27,982 nucleotides of DNA, from NCBI GenBank assembly GCA_003446605.1, contig DMDF01000075.1, positions 388 through 28,369 of the forward strand, read 5' to 3'. Positions within the stretch are counted from its first letter, which is position 1. Every line of letters begins with the position of its first letter. Made by a program: the position numbers and the translations under genes. Of this stretch, positions 20,252-27,982 are shown piece after piece. Below the pieces are notes generated by a model that searched no databases, was not told where the DNA came from, and worked only from the letters and a program-made list of their open reading frames with translations. The stretch comes from Anaerolineaceae bacterium (lineage in GTDB: Bacteria; Chloroflexota; Anaerolineae; Anaerolineales; Anaerolineaceae).

Positions 20252-22594
20252 TCACGGTAGTTCACTTACATACAGCTGATTCCCAAATGCCAGAAATATC
20301 TCTTTTTCGGTGGTCACGCCCAGCCCGGTCATATCTGTTTCGGGCAGTGGGTAGGTTCTGCTGGGCTGCGGCTTGAGCATTTTTTCCAGATTTAACTGAT
20401 AACTGAACTGCAGCACTGCACGATTGTTGTTATCAAGAATGTAAAAAGCAGAGCTGGGATAGAGCGTCTCCTGGATCACACGGAAAGAAGAATCAAAATA
20501 CACCAGCGGATTTTTTTCATATCCAATTCGGCTATCCCCGTAGGGAGCAGGATCCTGGCATTCTGTGGCATTTTCTGCACGATATGCATTATATTGACAG
20601 GTAGTCATGTGACTGTCTTGATGCAGGACAAATAAGTCTTCTTTGTTCACAATGATATCCAACGCGCCACCCATATCAACCTCTTCCGTACCCAGATAAT
20701 CTACGGGATGGCTATTGAAGACGATGCCTGCCATGGCACTGATCTCAAAGTCTCGCCCAGAGTAGCTCCAGATGCGATCACTTTCAGCATCGACTACGTA
20801 CAAGGTATATTCATCCAAACTCATGGCAGCTATGCGCTCCCATTCATTCTCAGGCGGTATGAGCGATCCCGGTACGGGCTCCTGCCCGGGTTGACAATAA
20901 AGCAGATTCCCGTTTTCATCCACTGCCAGCAGCTCATAACCGCGCGTATTGGTTGGCAGCAAGGTAAAATCTACAATCTTCCCCAGTGTGATAACCCCGT
21001 AGGTGCCAGGTCCACATAGAAAACTGCTATCAATCTCATAAAAACCTTTTGAGCTTTTCTCGGCATGGAATAGACTTCCGCTGGTTTCATCCAGCAAATA
21101 GAGCCCGGAATCGTTGTTTTTAATATGAGATAGGATCACATCTGCACCAAATTGCGAGGTAGTCGCAGGACGAAAATCAAGACGGGTTACCAGATCCATA
21201 TCATCTAAGACAGTCTGCGTCTGGGTAAGCAGATTGTTCGAAAGATCACTATCTCCGAAATCCATGGCGTTGATGACTGCATCATAAGCTTTCACCCAGT
21301 ATTCTCGCTGCTGCTCTACATCATCAATACTGGCTGCTTGAGTGATATAGGATTGTGCTTCATCCAGAAAGATCTGATGCTGCTCACGTCGTCCACTGTA
21401 GATATATACCAGCACTGAAATCACTATCAACGCGATTGGAATAACAACCACGAGTATGCTCATCAAATGAGAGCTGGTAGATTCTTCCAGGCTGGTTTCT
21501 TGATTCGCAAATCGCTCGCCAATCTTCTTAAAGAGGTTCTGACCGGAACGTTGTATGCTCTGACCAATGCCGGTCACTGCTTGCTGAAGTGGGTTTTCAC
21601 GGTCAGGTCGTTTTGGCGTTGGAGCTCGTTCCTCCGGTGGTCCCTTTTGGGGCGGGTTTGTTCTGGTGGCTTTTTCGGTTTCACCTACCTGGATCTTTAT
21701 CTCGTTTGATAACACCTCATTGCCAGCAAGGTAAGGTTCTGTTTGAAAAGAAACATCCTCGGGGTACTCTTCTTCAAACTCTTGTTCGGAGTTAGTCGCT
21801 CCTTTATCGTTTGCTTCTTTTTCAATCTCTGCTTGAGAAGAAGTTACAACATTTTCTATTTCTTTTTCAGCAGGTGGTTGATCAGCAAGTGGAGTAGTTT
21901 TTCTCATATCCACTACTTCTTCCACCACTACCCCTTTTCCTTCACGGCATTTTAGCAGCAGCGCAGATATATCTTCTGAAAGTTGGTTCATTAACCTGCG
22001 GTGAAGTTGCTCCAAGCTGATAACATGACTATCTTGTAAGCGTTCATCATTCCACGTTTCAGGTTTAGCGGTGGATAGGATCAACAGATCGCCAGCCTGG
22101 ATGGGAACTTGTTTGTAGTTAAGATAGAATCGGCGGGATGTTCCCAACCCCCGTTCGTTGAGATCTGTGGAGAAAAAATGAACGATCTGTCCCTGGCTGA
22201 AGATGGTCGTGTAGGTTATACCCGATTGGGCAAGAAAAATGGTTCCTTTATGGTACACCGCAAAATTCACTGCAGCGCTGACCGTTTCTGCGGTTTCTGC
22301 AGAGAGATTTTTCTGCAAAATGTCAGTGTTCAAAGCAGCCGCTGCACTCTGAATAGCATTGGTAACGGAACCAGGAGTATCAAAAAAAGATTTCCCCGCG
22401 GAAGCAAGCATACGCTCGATATCTTCTCTCTCAATTAAATCAGGCAGATTAAAATCCACCAAACACGCTAAGATTTCACCTTTGCGATGACGGTGGCTAC
22501 GCAGGGAACTTGCCATCACCAAATATGAATCAACAAGGCGAGCTTCCTGTCTATCTTTAAACTGCAGTGTATGAACGTGAAAATCGATTGCCAT
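20252..22594 (-). CDS. PP2C-like / transmembrane / beta-propeller-like protein
   Basis: 780-aa three-part protein. Residues 1-215 resemble a PP2C-type serine/threonine phosphatase fold: GTIFLAQSGITYTTIFSQGQ (117-136) corresponds to the strand pair carrying GDSR in true PP2C, and AGDLLILSTAKPET (167-180) to the strand carrying the CSDG metal site. The metal-binding Asp residues are not at those places, so it may be a pseudo-phosphatase. Residues 220-365 are an acidic, disordered linker. One transmembrane helix lies at about 376-398. Residues 402-455 are helical, then 460-780 is beta-rich with short repeats such as YELLAVDENGNLLY and YTLYVVDAESDRIW, which look like beta-propeller blades outside the cell. 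A minus-strand promoter (22615-22642) and AAAGGCAAG site precede the start. Confidence 0.72.
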   Translation of the reverse strand: MAIDFHVHTLQFKDRQEARLVDSYLVMASSLRSHRHRKGEILACLVDFNLPDLIEREDIERMLASAGKSFFDTPGSVTNAIQSAAAALNTDILQKNLSAETAETVSAAVNFAVYHKGTIFLAQSGITYTTIFSQGQIVHFFSTDLNERGLGTSRRFYLNYKQVPIQAGDLLILSTAKPETWNDERLQDSHVISLEQLHRRLMNQLSEDISALLLKCREGKGVVVEEVVDMRKTTPLADQPPAEKEIENVVTSSQAEIEKEANDKGATNSEQEFEEEYPEDVSFQTEPYLAGNEVLSNEIKIQVGETEKATRTNPPQKGPPEERAPTPKRPDRENPLQQAVTGIGQSIQRSGQNLFKKIGERFANQETSLEESTSSHLMSILVVVIPIALIVISVLVYIYSGRREQHQIFLDEAQSYITQAASIDDVEQQREYWVKAYDAVINAMDFGDSDLSNNLLTQTQTVLDDMDLVTRLDFRPATTSQFGADVILSHIKNNDSGLYLLDETSGSLFHAEKSSKGFYEIDSSFLCGPGTYGVITLGKIVDFTLLPTNTRGYELLAVDENGNLLYCQPGQEPVPGSLIPPENEWERIAAMSLDEYTLYVVDAESDRIWSYSGRDFEISAMAGIVFNSHPVDYLGTEEVDMGGALDIIVNKEDLFVLHQDSHMTTCQYNAYRAENATECQDPAPYGDSRIGYEKNPLVYFDSSFRVIQETLYPSSAFYILDNNNRAVLQFSYQLNLEKMLKPQPSRTYPLPETDMTGLGVTTEKEIFLAFGNQLYVSELP

Positions 22595-22614
22595 CTTGCC
22601 TTTTCTATAGTTTG

Positions 22615-22642
22615 ATTATATCCATACAGACCGGTTTGTAAA
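22615..22642 (-). promoter_or_regulatory. Promoter of the PP2C-like gene
   Basis: On the minus strand, TTTACA (22637-22642) and TATAAT (22615-22620) with a 16-bp spacer. The predicted start, near 22608, gives a short leader of about 14 nt. Confidence 0.62.
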
Positions 22643-22706
22643 ATACCTACCCAGTACATATTTCTGCATATACAATAAGCATATCAGAAATAAATGGTGA
22701 ATAATA

Positions 22707-25043
22707 ATGGTAAATCGTAAAAATAAGCAATTGTATCTCGGTAAATTGTATGACCTTTCCAAAAAGAAGATCCTGACTGACCAACCACTCCTATATGATC
22801 TGGATGATCTGACCACGCATGCCATCGTTACCGGCATGACAGGGTCAGGGAAGACCGGGCTGTGTGTGGGATTGTTGGAAGAAGCAGCACTGCAAAATAT
22901 CCCCGCCATCATCATTGATCCCAAAGGGGATCTGACCAACCTCATGCTGCATTTCCCTGAATTGAGACCGGCTGATTTCGAGCCCTGGATCAACCCTGAT
23001 CTGGCGAGAAGTGAAGGGAAAACAACTGCGGAAATGGCAGCCAGCACGGCAGAAACATGGCAGAAAGGGTTGCAGGAATGGGAAATTCCAAAGGAAGATC
23101 TGTTGAAACTGCAATCCAGCGTTGAGCGCGCTATTTACACACCCGGCTCATCCAAAGGGATTCCGGTTGACATTCTCACTTCCTTCAATTCCCCTCAAGT
23201 TGATTGGGAAGAGAATGAGGAATCACTGCGTGAAATGATCTCCAGTACTGTCACCGCCCTGCTGACACTGGTAGGTTTCAAAGATATTGACCCATTGCGT
23301 TCTCGTGAGCATATCCTGATCGCCAATATCATCGAGCACAGCTGGAAGAACGGTAAAGAACTCGACCTATCCTCCCTGATCATGGAGATCCAGGATCCGC
23401 CTCTTACCAAACTAGGTGCTTTCCCCATAGATAAGTTCTACCCTAAAAAAGAACGCGATGAGTTAGCGTTGCAATTGAACAATTTTCTGGCATCCCCTTC
23501 CTTCCAATCCTGGATCGAAGGTCAACCATTAGATGCAAACGAGTTCCTGTATACACCTGAAGGGAAACCACGCCATAGCATCTTCTATCTGGCACATCTG
23601 GATGATACCGAGCGCATGTTCTTTGTGACCTTGCTGTTTGCAGCCGTGGATACCTGGATGCGTAAGCAGACCGGCACCTCCAACATCCGTGCCTTGCTGT
23701 ATTTTGATGAAATCCTCGGGTATCTGCCGCCTGTGGCAAACCCGCCCTCCAAACCGCTCATCATTCGCTTATTAAAACAAGCGCGTGCTTTTGGGCTGGG
23801 GTTGGTGTTGACCACGCAGAACCCCATTGATGTTGATTACAAGGCACTCTCCAATGCAGGCACTTGGATGATCGGGCGACTGCAAACAGATCAGGATAAA
23901 CAACGCCTGCTGGATGGATTGGAAAGCGCCGCAGGAGGAATGAGCCGCAGCACAGTGGATAAAACCATCTCCGCTCTGGGAAAACGGGTTTTCTTGTTAC
24001 AAAATGTGCATGAAAAACAGCCCGTCATTTTCCAAACACGCTGGGCGATGGATTACCTCACCGGACCTCTGGCACTGCGCCAGATCCCAGCCTTGAACAA
24101 ACTGGCAGGTGCGCAGATACCGCTGCAAGATAGCGTTGAAAAAGAATTACCGCAAACTTATTCAACCACTCCCACAACCACTGCACCCTCCTCAAGTGAT
24201 GCGGTCATGTATATCCGGACGGGCAGCCAGCCCGCCGGAAAAAGCCTTGCTTTGCTGGGTCAGGCAGAGGTAAGTTTTTATTCGCGCAGCCCTGCCATCA
24301 ATGCCAGCCATGTCATCACGGTCATCATGCCCGATCCACCTCAAAAAGCTCTGGATTGGGATGGTAGTATTGTCCAAGGTCTTTCGCAAGATAGTTTTAC
24401 TACGGAAACCGATATGAAGGCAAACGCCAGCAACATGGCTGCCTGGTTGCAGGATGAAAAGTGGTGGCAGACCCAGAAAAAGGAATTCGAACAATGGATC
24501 TACGAAACAGATAGCTTTTCTGTTTTCCAGCACAAGGAAAGTGGGTTGCAATCAAATGAAGGAGAGGATAAAGCATCTTTTGAAATGCGTTGTCTGAAGA
24601 CGACTCAAGAAAAGATGCAGACCAAACTGGATGGATTGGAAAGAAAATATAAGACCAAGCTCATCCGTGCGCAAAATAAGATCGACAAACAAAAATTGCG
24701 CATTGAGAAATATGAAGCTGAAGTCAACAGCCGCCGCATGGAAATGCTCAGCAAAGGCGGGCAGGCAGTGCTAACCCTGCTAACCAAGAAGAAAGTGACC
24801 GGTGTATCCAGTTCACTCACTAAAAAGCGTATGTTTGATGAAGCGCAAGCCAAATTAGAGGAAGCCCAACAGGTTCTCAGCGATTATCAGGAAGATCTTA
24901 CCCAACTACAGAGCAATCTCGAAGATGAGAAGAATATCATCCAGGATCAATGGAGTGACCCCATTGCCAGCATTGAGGAAATCCGCCTTACGCCCACCAA
25001 GCAGCGCATCCGCGTGGATAACTTCGGAATTTTATTGGAATAG
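22707..25043 (+). CDS. HerA-like/DUF87-type ATPase with C-terminal coiled coil
   Basis: 778-aa P-loop ATPase of the HerA/FtsK superfamily (helicase HerA central domain). Walker A is GMTGSGKTG (43-51), with the HAIVTG strand before it and IIIDPKGDL (58-66) next; Walker B is ALLYFDEI (329-336), followed by sensor TTQNP (369-373) and the arginine-rich end of the domain. Residues about 480-620 form a small middle region and 620-750 a long coiled coil. In HerA the family works as a hexameric translocase with NurA nuclease, but NurA is not nearby, so the function is inferred only as DNA translocation or another ring ATPase role. Start ATG 22707 has GGTGA 7 bases upstream. Divergent from the PP2C-like gene. 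Confidence 0.85.
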   Translation: MVNRKNKQLYLGKLYDLSKKKILTDQPLLYDLDDLTTHAIVTGMTGSGKTGLCVGLLEEAALQNIPAIIIDPKGDLTNLMLHFPELRPADFEPWINPDLARSEGKTTAEMAASTAETWQKGLQEWEIPKEDLLKLQSSVERAIYTPGSSKGIPVDILTSFNSPQVDWEENEESLREMISSTVTALLTLVGFKDIDPLRSREHILIANIIEHSWKNGKELDLSSLIMEIQDPPLTKLGAFPIDKFYPKKERDELALQLNNFLASPSFQSWIEGQPLDANEFLYTPEGKPRHSIFYLAHLDDTERMFFVTLLFAAVDTWMRKQTGTSNIRALLYFDEILGYLPPVANPPSKPLIIRLLKQARAFGLGLVLTTQNPIDVDYKALSNAGTWMIGRLQTDQDKQRLLDGLESAAGGMSRSTVDKTISALGKRVFLLQNVHEKQPVIFQTRWAMDYLTGPLALRQIPALNKLAGAQIPLQDSVEKELPQTYSTTPTTTAPSSSDAVMYIRTGSQPAGKSLALLGQAEVSFYSRSPAINASHVITVIMPDPPQKALDWDGSIVQGLSQDSFTTETDMKANASNMAAWLQDEKWWQTQKKEFEQWIYETDSFSVFQHKESGLQSNEGEDKASFEMRCLKTTQEKMQTKLDGLERKYKTKLIRAQNKIDKQKLRIEKYEAEVNSRRMEMLSKGGQAVLTLLTKKKVTGVSSSLTKKRMFDEAQAKLEEAQQVLSDYQEDLTQLQSNLEDEKNIIQDQWSDPIASIEEIRLTPTKQRIRVDNFGILLE

Positions 25044-25049
25044 TTGAAG

Positions 25050-25080
25050 AAAGGATCGCAGTTCAGTTGCGATCCTTTTT
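25050..25080. terminator. Intrinsic terminator between the ATPase gene and recR
   Basis: Perfect 11-bp stem 25050-25060 with 25068-25078, seven-base loop, and a five-base T run at 25076-25080. It separates the convergent ATPase and recR genes. Confidence 0.88.
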
Positions 25081-25093
25081 GACTTCTAATCCA

Positions 25094-25702
25094 TTATTCC
25101 ATCTCCTGCCTGCCCGCCAGCGCTCGCAGGATGGTTGTTTGATCGGTATATTCCAGATCACCTCCCACCGGAAGCCCGCGCGCTAAGCGCGTAATACGCA
25201 CCGTATAGGGAGCCAGTTGCTTCTTGATAAAGAGTGCAGTTGCATCCCCTTCCATGCTTGGGTTGGTTGCAATAATGACCTCTTTGATCAATCCGCCCTT
25301 TACCCGCAGTTCCAGTTCGTGGATGCGTAAATCTTCCGGACCGATCCCTTCGATGGGAGAAAGCGCACCATGCAATACATGGTATCTCCCCGGGAATGCC
25401 CCAGCGCGTTCGATCGCCAGCACATCCATGGGATCTTCAACCACACAAATAATACCGGTGTCGCGCTGCGCATCCGCGCAGATATCACACTGGGTCCGAT
25501 CCACCAGAGTGATATTAAAGCATGTCTGGCAAACACCGGTTGCCAGTTGCAGTCCCTTTAAAGCTTCTGCCAATTCGGATGAGACGGTATTGGGCGCTTT
25601 TAACAGAAAGAAAGCCAGGCGCGAAGCAGTTTTTGGTCCGATACCGGGTAATCTTTCAAAAGCAGTGATCAGTCTTTGCAGAGGTTCAGGCAGAAGTGGC
25701 AT
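25094..25702 (-). CDS. recR: Recombination mediator RecR
   Basis: 202-aa RecR, a ring-forming recombination mediator that helps RecA load at gapped DNA (RecFOR pathway). Seen: helix-hairpin-helix RLPGIGPKTA (17-26), a four-Cys zinc finger (Cys58, Cys61, Cys72, Cys75), a TOPRIM domain starting GIICVVEDPMD (83-93), and the C-terminal TRLARGLPVGGDLEYTD segment diagnostic of RecR. Usual length. It closes the conserved dnaX-ybaB-recR cluster; YbaB ends 11 bases upstream. Confidence 0.98.
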   Translation of the reverse strand: MPLLPEPLQRLITAFERLPGIGPKTASRLAFFLLKAPNTVSSELAEALKGLQLATGVCQTCFNITLVDRTQCDICADAQRDTGIICVVEDPMDVLAIERAGAFPGRYHVLHGALSPIEGIGPEDLRIHELELRVKGGLIKEVIIATNPSMEGDATALFIKKQLAPYTVRITRLARGLPVGGDLEYTDQTTILRALAGRQEME

Positions 25703-25713
25703 TCTTTTCTCTC

Positions 25714-26031
25714 CTACCGTCCCATTCCGCTGATCGGTCCCAGCTTTTTCATGGTATGTTTGCGTACCCTATCCAGACCTTTATTGATGACATCCATCAT
25801 CAGACCTTCCAATGCAGCAGCGTCCAGCGTTTTCAAGAGTTCCGGATCGATCTCGACCGACTTGCACTCTTGTGCACCGGTAAAGGTGATCTTAATGGCT
25901 CCACCGCGTACATCCGCACTGATCTCTTCTTTTTCCAATTCTTTTTGCGCCACTTTTAAATGTTCCTGCATTTCGCGCATCTGTCCCATCAAATTTTCCG
26001 AATCCATTAAACCCTTTTGACCTCTCGCCAT
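25714..26031 (-). CDS. ybaB: YbaB/EbfC family nucleoid-associated protein
   Basis: 105-aa member of the YbaB/EbfC family, a dimeric DNA-binding protein with a helix-beta-helix fold. The N-terminal Gln/Glu/Lys-rich helix (about 13-38, MGQMREMQEHLKVAQKELE) and the GGAIKITFTG strand pair followed by CKSVEIDPELL are typical. Eight bases separate it from dnaX and 11 from recR, and AAGGA precedes the ATG, so it is translated as part of the same transcript. Confidence 0.96.
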   Translation of the reverse strand: MARGQKGLMDSENLMGQMREMQEHLKVAQKELEKEEISADVRGGAIKITFTGAQECKSVEIDPELLKTLDAAALEGLMMDVINKGLDRVRKHTMKKLGPISGMGR

Positions 26032-26039
26032 ACTTTTCC

Positions 26040-27713
26040 TTACTCCTTCTCTTTGATCTCTCCACCCAATGAGAGCGCAGTACGCACCAAACTGCCGTGC
26101 TCCTGTGCATTCTGAGTGGAATGATGATTCATTCCATTTTTAACCACCAGGCATTCGACCTGAACATCCAACCCCAGCAGTTCTTTTACAGCTTTGCGAG
26201 TTATTTCTCGATTGACATCATCATCCATTTTGGACATGAGCAAATCGCTTTCGAAACCCAATTTTAATCGCTTCCCTTCCAATTGAATAGATTTACAAGA
26301 ATTGAGCAGACCCGCCGTACTGGGCTTTTCCTGTCGTACCAGCGAGCGGATATCTTTCCAGCGTTCCAAAACCAGTGATTCAGGAGCAGATGCTTCTCCT
26401 GTTGTATCAGCAAGTTCTTGTTCTGCTGGTTCTTCCGGTGGATTTTCATTCTCAATCTCAGGTGGGTTGGAATTCTCGGGTTGTGCAGCTTGGGTTGCTT
26501 CTTTCTGTTCGTGCTTTTCCACCTTTTCTTCTGGTTTTTTCTCCTGCAGGGGGAGCTTGTCAGTGGTCTTGTGAACCTGCGGTTTACTATCGGCGGATTT
26601 TGTTTTTTGCTGCTGCATAGATGCTCTGGTCTCTGTACGTTCTTCCAAACATTCTACAGCTGCCATTTCCAGAGCCAAGCTGGGCTGCCAGCGCGAACCG
26701 ATGTTATGTGCAGCATAGCTAAAATGTTGGATCCAGTTCACCAGAGCCTGTGTGGACACCGCTTCGGATTGGAAAGTCATCTTCTTCTTCATCTCCTGGG
26801 TTGCTTCCACATCGTGAACATTGCCAACCTTGATCAATAATAAAGCACGCAGATGATCGACTACCTGGTTGGAAAATTGACGTGCATCCGTGCCACTGTC
26901 AAGAGCGGCATGGACAACAGAAATGGCTTGGTCGGTCTCTTGCTTCAAGAGATGATCCACAAGCTGAATGACTTTTTCATCCGAGGATGTCCCCAGCACT
27001 TCCTCGGTCAACGCCAGAGAGATGGTATCTCCGGTCGAAGCGATCTGATCCAGCAATGAGATGGCATCGCGCATACTGCCAGTTGCTTGACGAGCAATCA
27101 AGGTAAGCGCTTCCATCTCAAACGCCAATTTTTCATTTTCTGCTATGTTTTTTAACTGGGCAGTGATGTAATTCAACGGGATCTGCCGGAATTCATAGCG
27201 CTGGCAGCGTGAAAGCACCGTAGCGGGGATCTTATGAATCTCCGTGGTCGCCAGGATGAAAACAGTGTGCACGGGGGGTTCTTCCAGTGTTTTCAGTAAA
27301 GCATTGAAAGCAGCGGTTGAAAGCATGTGTACTTCATCAATGATATACACCTTGTTGGTACCCTGCGATGGGGCATAGTTGACTTTCTCGCGCAGATCAC
27401 GAATATCATCCACGCTGGTATTGGAAGCAGCATCAATCTCAATCAGGTCAAGGAAACGACCGCTGTTAATAGCTTTGCAATTTTCACACTCCCCACAGGG
27501 TCTGACATCGCGCTCGGGATGGGTGCAGTTAATAGCTTTTGCGAGAATGCGCGCGGTGGAAGTCTTGCCCGTTCCACGTGGACCAGAAAACAGGTAAGCG
27601 TGTGCTACTTTATCCAGGGTTACCGCATTGTGCAAAGTATGTACGATCGCCTCCTGCCCTACGATCTCCTGCCAGTTGGAGGGGCGCCATTTTCGATAAT
27701 ATGCTTGTGCCAT
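26040..27713 (-). CDS. dnaX: DNA polymerase III gamma/tau subunit
   Basis: 557-aa AAA+ clamp-loader subunit. Walker A GPRGTGKT (44-51), a zinc-binding Cys group (Cys63, Cys73, Cys76, Cys79), Walker B DEVH (126-129) and sensor SRC (168-170) are all present. Domains I-III occupy about 1-360; a low-complexity Gln/Lys/Pro/Glu-rich linker (about 370-460) leads to a C-terminal domain. I see no in-frame slippery heptamer of the E. coli type in the linker's A runs, so a shorter gamma form is not predicted. ATG 27713 has AAGGA six bases upstream. It heads the dnaX-ybaB-recR transcript, and a minus-strand TATAAT at 27753-27758 may be its -10 box. Confidence 0.97.
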   Translation of the reverse strand: MAQAYYRKWRPSNWQEIVGQEAIVHTLHNAVTLDKVAHAYLFSGPRGTGKTSTARILAKAINCTHPERDVRPCGECENCKAINSGRFLDLIEIDAASNTSVDDIRDLREKVNYAPSQGTNKVYIIDEVHMLSTAAFNALLKTLEEPPVHTVFILATTEIHKIPATVLSRCQRYEFRQIPLNYITAQLKNIAENEKLAFEMEALTLIARQATGSMRDAISLLDQIASTGDTISLALTEEVLGTSSDEKVIQLVDHLLKQETDQAISVVHAALDSGTDARQFSNQVVDHLRALLLIKVGNVHDVEATQEMKKKMTFQSEAVSTQALVNWIQHFSYAAHNIGSRWQPSLALEMAAVECLEERTETRASMQQQKTKSADSKPQVHKTTDKLPLQEKKPEEKVEKHEQKEATQAAQPENSNPPEIENENPPEEPAEQELADTTGEASAPESLVLERWKDIRSLVRQEKPSTAGLLNSCKSIQLEGKRLKLGFESDLLMSKMDDDVNREITRKAVKELLGLDVQVECLVVKNGMNHHSTQNAQEHGSLVRTALSLGGEIKEKE

Positions 27714-27845
27714 GCTATTCCTTTGATTTTGTATTAATACTACACTACTGGAATTATAGTCATAAATCTCCTTGCCGAACTTAAAAACGTATATGCATTC
27801 CCTTAAAGTCTGAGATTTTGTTAATAGTAATTTGGACTATTTAGG
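27714..27845. other. AT-rich spacer between dnaX and the candidate sRNA
   Basis: Divergent region between dnaX (minus) and the structured element (plus). It contains the tentative dnaX -10 box, and otherwise I see nothing coding or structured in it. Confidence 0.4.
27753..27758 (-). promoter_or_regulatory. Possible -10 box of dnaX
   Basis: TATAAT on the minus strand (reads ATTATA on plus), about 40 bases before the dnaX ATG. No good -35 match was found upstream, so this is tentative. Confidence 0.35.
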
Positions 27846-27851
27846 TATAAT
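27846..27851 (+). promoter_or_regulatory. -10 box of the candidate small RNA
   Basis: Exact TATAAT at 27846-27851; no good -35 at 16-18 bases. Predicted start near 27858, three bases before the first hairpin. Confidence 0.5.
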
Positions 27852-27857
27852 ATATCC

Positions 27858-27982
27858 ACAGATACCAAAGACCTTTATTAGTATTGGTATCGCCACTGCG
27901 ACGCAGCGTATCCCTCCTTATGCTGCAGCCCCACAAGGGTCGCGAGTGGCAATCCCTCCCAAAGCTGCCGGATAGCTATCCG
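27858..27982 (+). ncRNA. Candidate structured small RNA with C-rich loops (3' end outside window)
   Basis: Series of stems following a -10 box, with no coding potential of note. Hairpin 1: GATACCAA (27861-27868) with TTGGTATC (27884-27891), perfect. Hairpin 2: GCCACT (27892-27897) with AGTGGC (27945-27950), continued by GCGAC (27898-27902) with GTCGC (27939-27943) after one bulged G; inside, GCAGCGTA (27903-27910) pairs TATGCTGC (27919-27926), holding an 8-base loop TCCCTCCT (27911-27918). A second copy of the same motif, TCCCTCC (27953-27959), lies unpaired before the terminal palindrome (27969-27982). Exposed CCTCC motifs are anti-Shine-Dalgarno-like, as in C-rich sRNAs of Firmicutes. Could instead be a structured repeat, or a minus-strand RNA exposing GGAGGGA. 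Moderately sure of the structure, not of function. Confidence 0.5.
27961..27982 (+). terminator. Probable start of the sRNA terminator, cut by window end
   Basis: AAAGCTGCCGGATAG is followed by CTATCCG, its exact reverse complement so far over seven bases (palindrome 27969-27982). The stem would be completed by GCAGCTTT just outside the window, forming a terminator with a T tail. Confidence 0.4.

Noticed and set aside
26535..26608. Programmed frameshift in dnaX
   Set aside because: The A runs of the linker give AAAAAAC heptamers, but not in the X-XXY-YYZ phase, and no run of nine A is present for polymerase slippage.
27858..27982. SRP RNA (often near dnaX) for the structured element
   Set aside because: The conserved SRP core with GGAAGGAAGCAGC is absent on both strands.
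1..27982. CRISPR array, transposon or prophage
   Set aside because: No regularly spaced repeats, transposase, integrase or terminal inverted repeats were seen.

Overview
The window is a dense bacterial chromosome segment of mid GC content. It carries about 24 protein genes, three tRNA genes, a T-box riboswitch, several textbook sigma-70 promoters and intrinsic terminators, and a candidate small RNA at the right edge. I see no insertion sequence, phage gene, CRISPR array or rRNA. The organism is probably an anaerobic Chloroflexota of the Anaerolineae type. This is an inference from gene character (orphan lipoproteins, T-box control of valS, a deazaflavin-type nitroreductase-fold gene, a selenocysteine tRNA, a large membrane-anchored PP2C-like protein), not from a phylogenetic marker; a Firmicutes relative is not excluded.

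Layout. 1-1390: the 3' part of GDP-mannose 4,6-dehydratase, a 20-bp perfect inverted-repeat terminator, and a small secreted lytic transglycosylase whose promoter appears to yield a leaderless mRNA. 1390-2700: AT-rich stretch around an orphan lipoprotein. 2665-3017: tRNA-Gly and tRNA-Cys, each with its own consensus promoter and terminator. 3016-4846 (minus): solute-binding lipoprotein overlapping rnhA. 4900-7960: promoter, valine T-box leader with GUC specifier, valS, terminator. 7974-9256 (minus): nitroreductase-fold/DUF952 pair with ATGA overlap plus a flavin-reductase-like protein. 9337-12708 (minus): lipoprotein alpha/beta hydrolase, two membrane proteins and a cation diffusion facilitator. 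12788-14395 (plus): beta-hydroxyacid dehydrogenase and a methyltransferase. 14414-15202 (minus): PhzF-like protein. 15307-18623 (plus): PAP2 phosphatase, OsmC, DUF364 protein, tRNA-Sec, site-2-protease-like M50 peptidase. 18620-20241: D-threonine aldolase-like gene (minus) divergent from a free-standing PolX N-terminal-like helix-hairpin-helix protein. 20252-25043: a PP2C-like/TM/beta-rich protein divergent from a HerA-like ATPase. 25094-27713 (minus): the conserved recombination/replication cluster dnaX-ybaB-recR.

Most of the window is ordinary core metabolism and replication. The most novel-looking element is at 27846-27982: a -10 box followed by stem-loops that expose two copies of a C-rich TCCCTCC motif, ending in a palindrome that looks like the first part of a terminator cut by the window edge. 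It could be an undescribed small RNA with an anti-Shine-Dalgarno-like seed. Other points worth a look are the degenerate PP2C domain paired with a HerA-like ATPase, two independent promoter/start arrangements implying leaderless translation, the stand-alone PolX-type HhH protein, and the selenocysteine tRNA.
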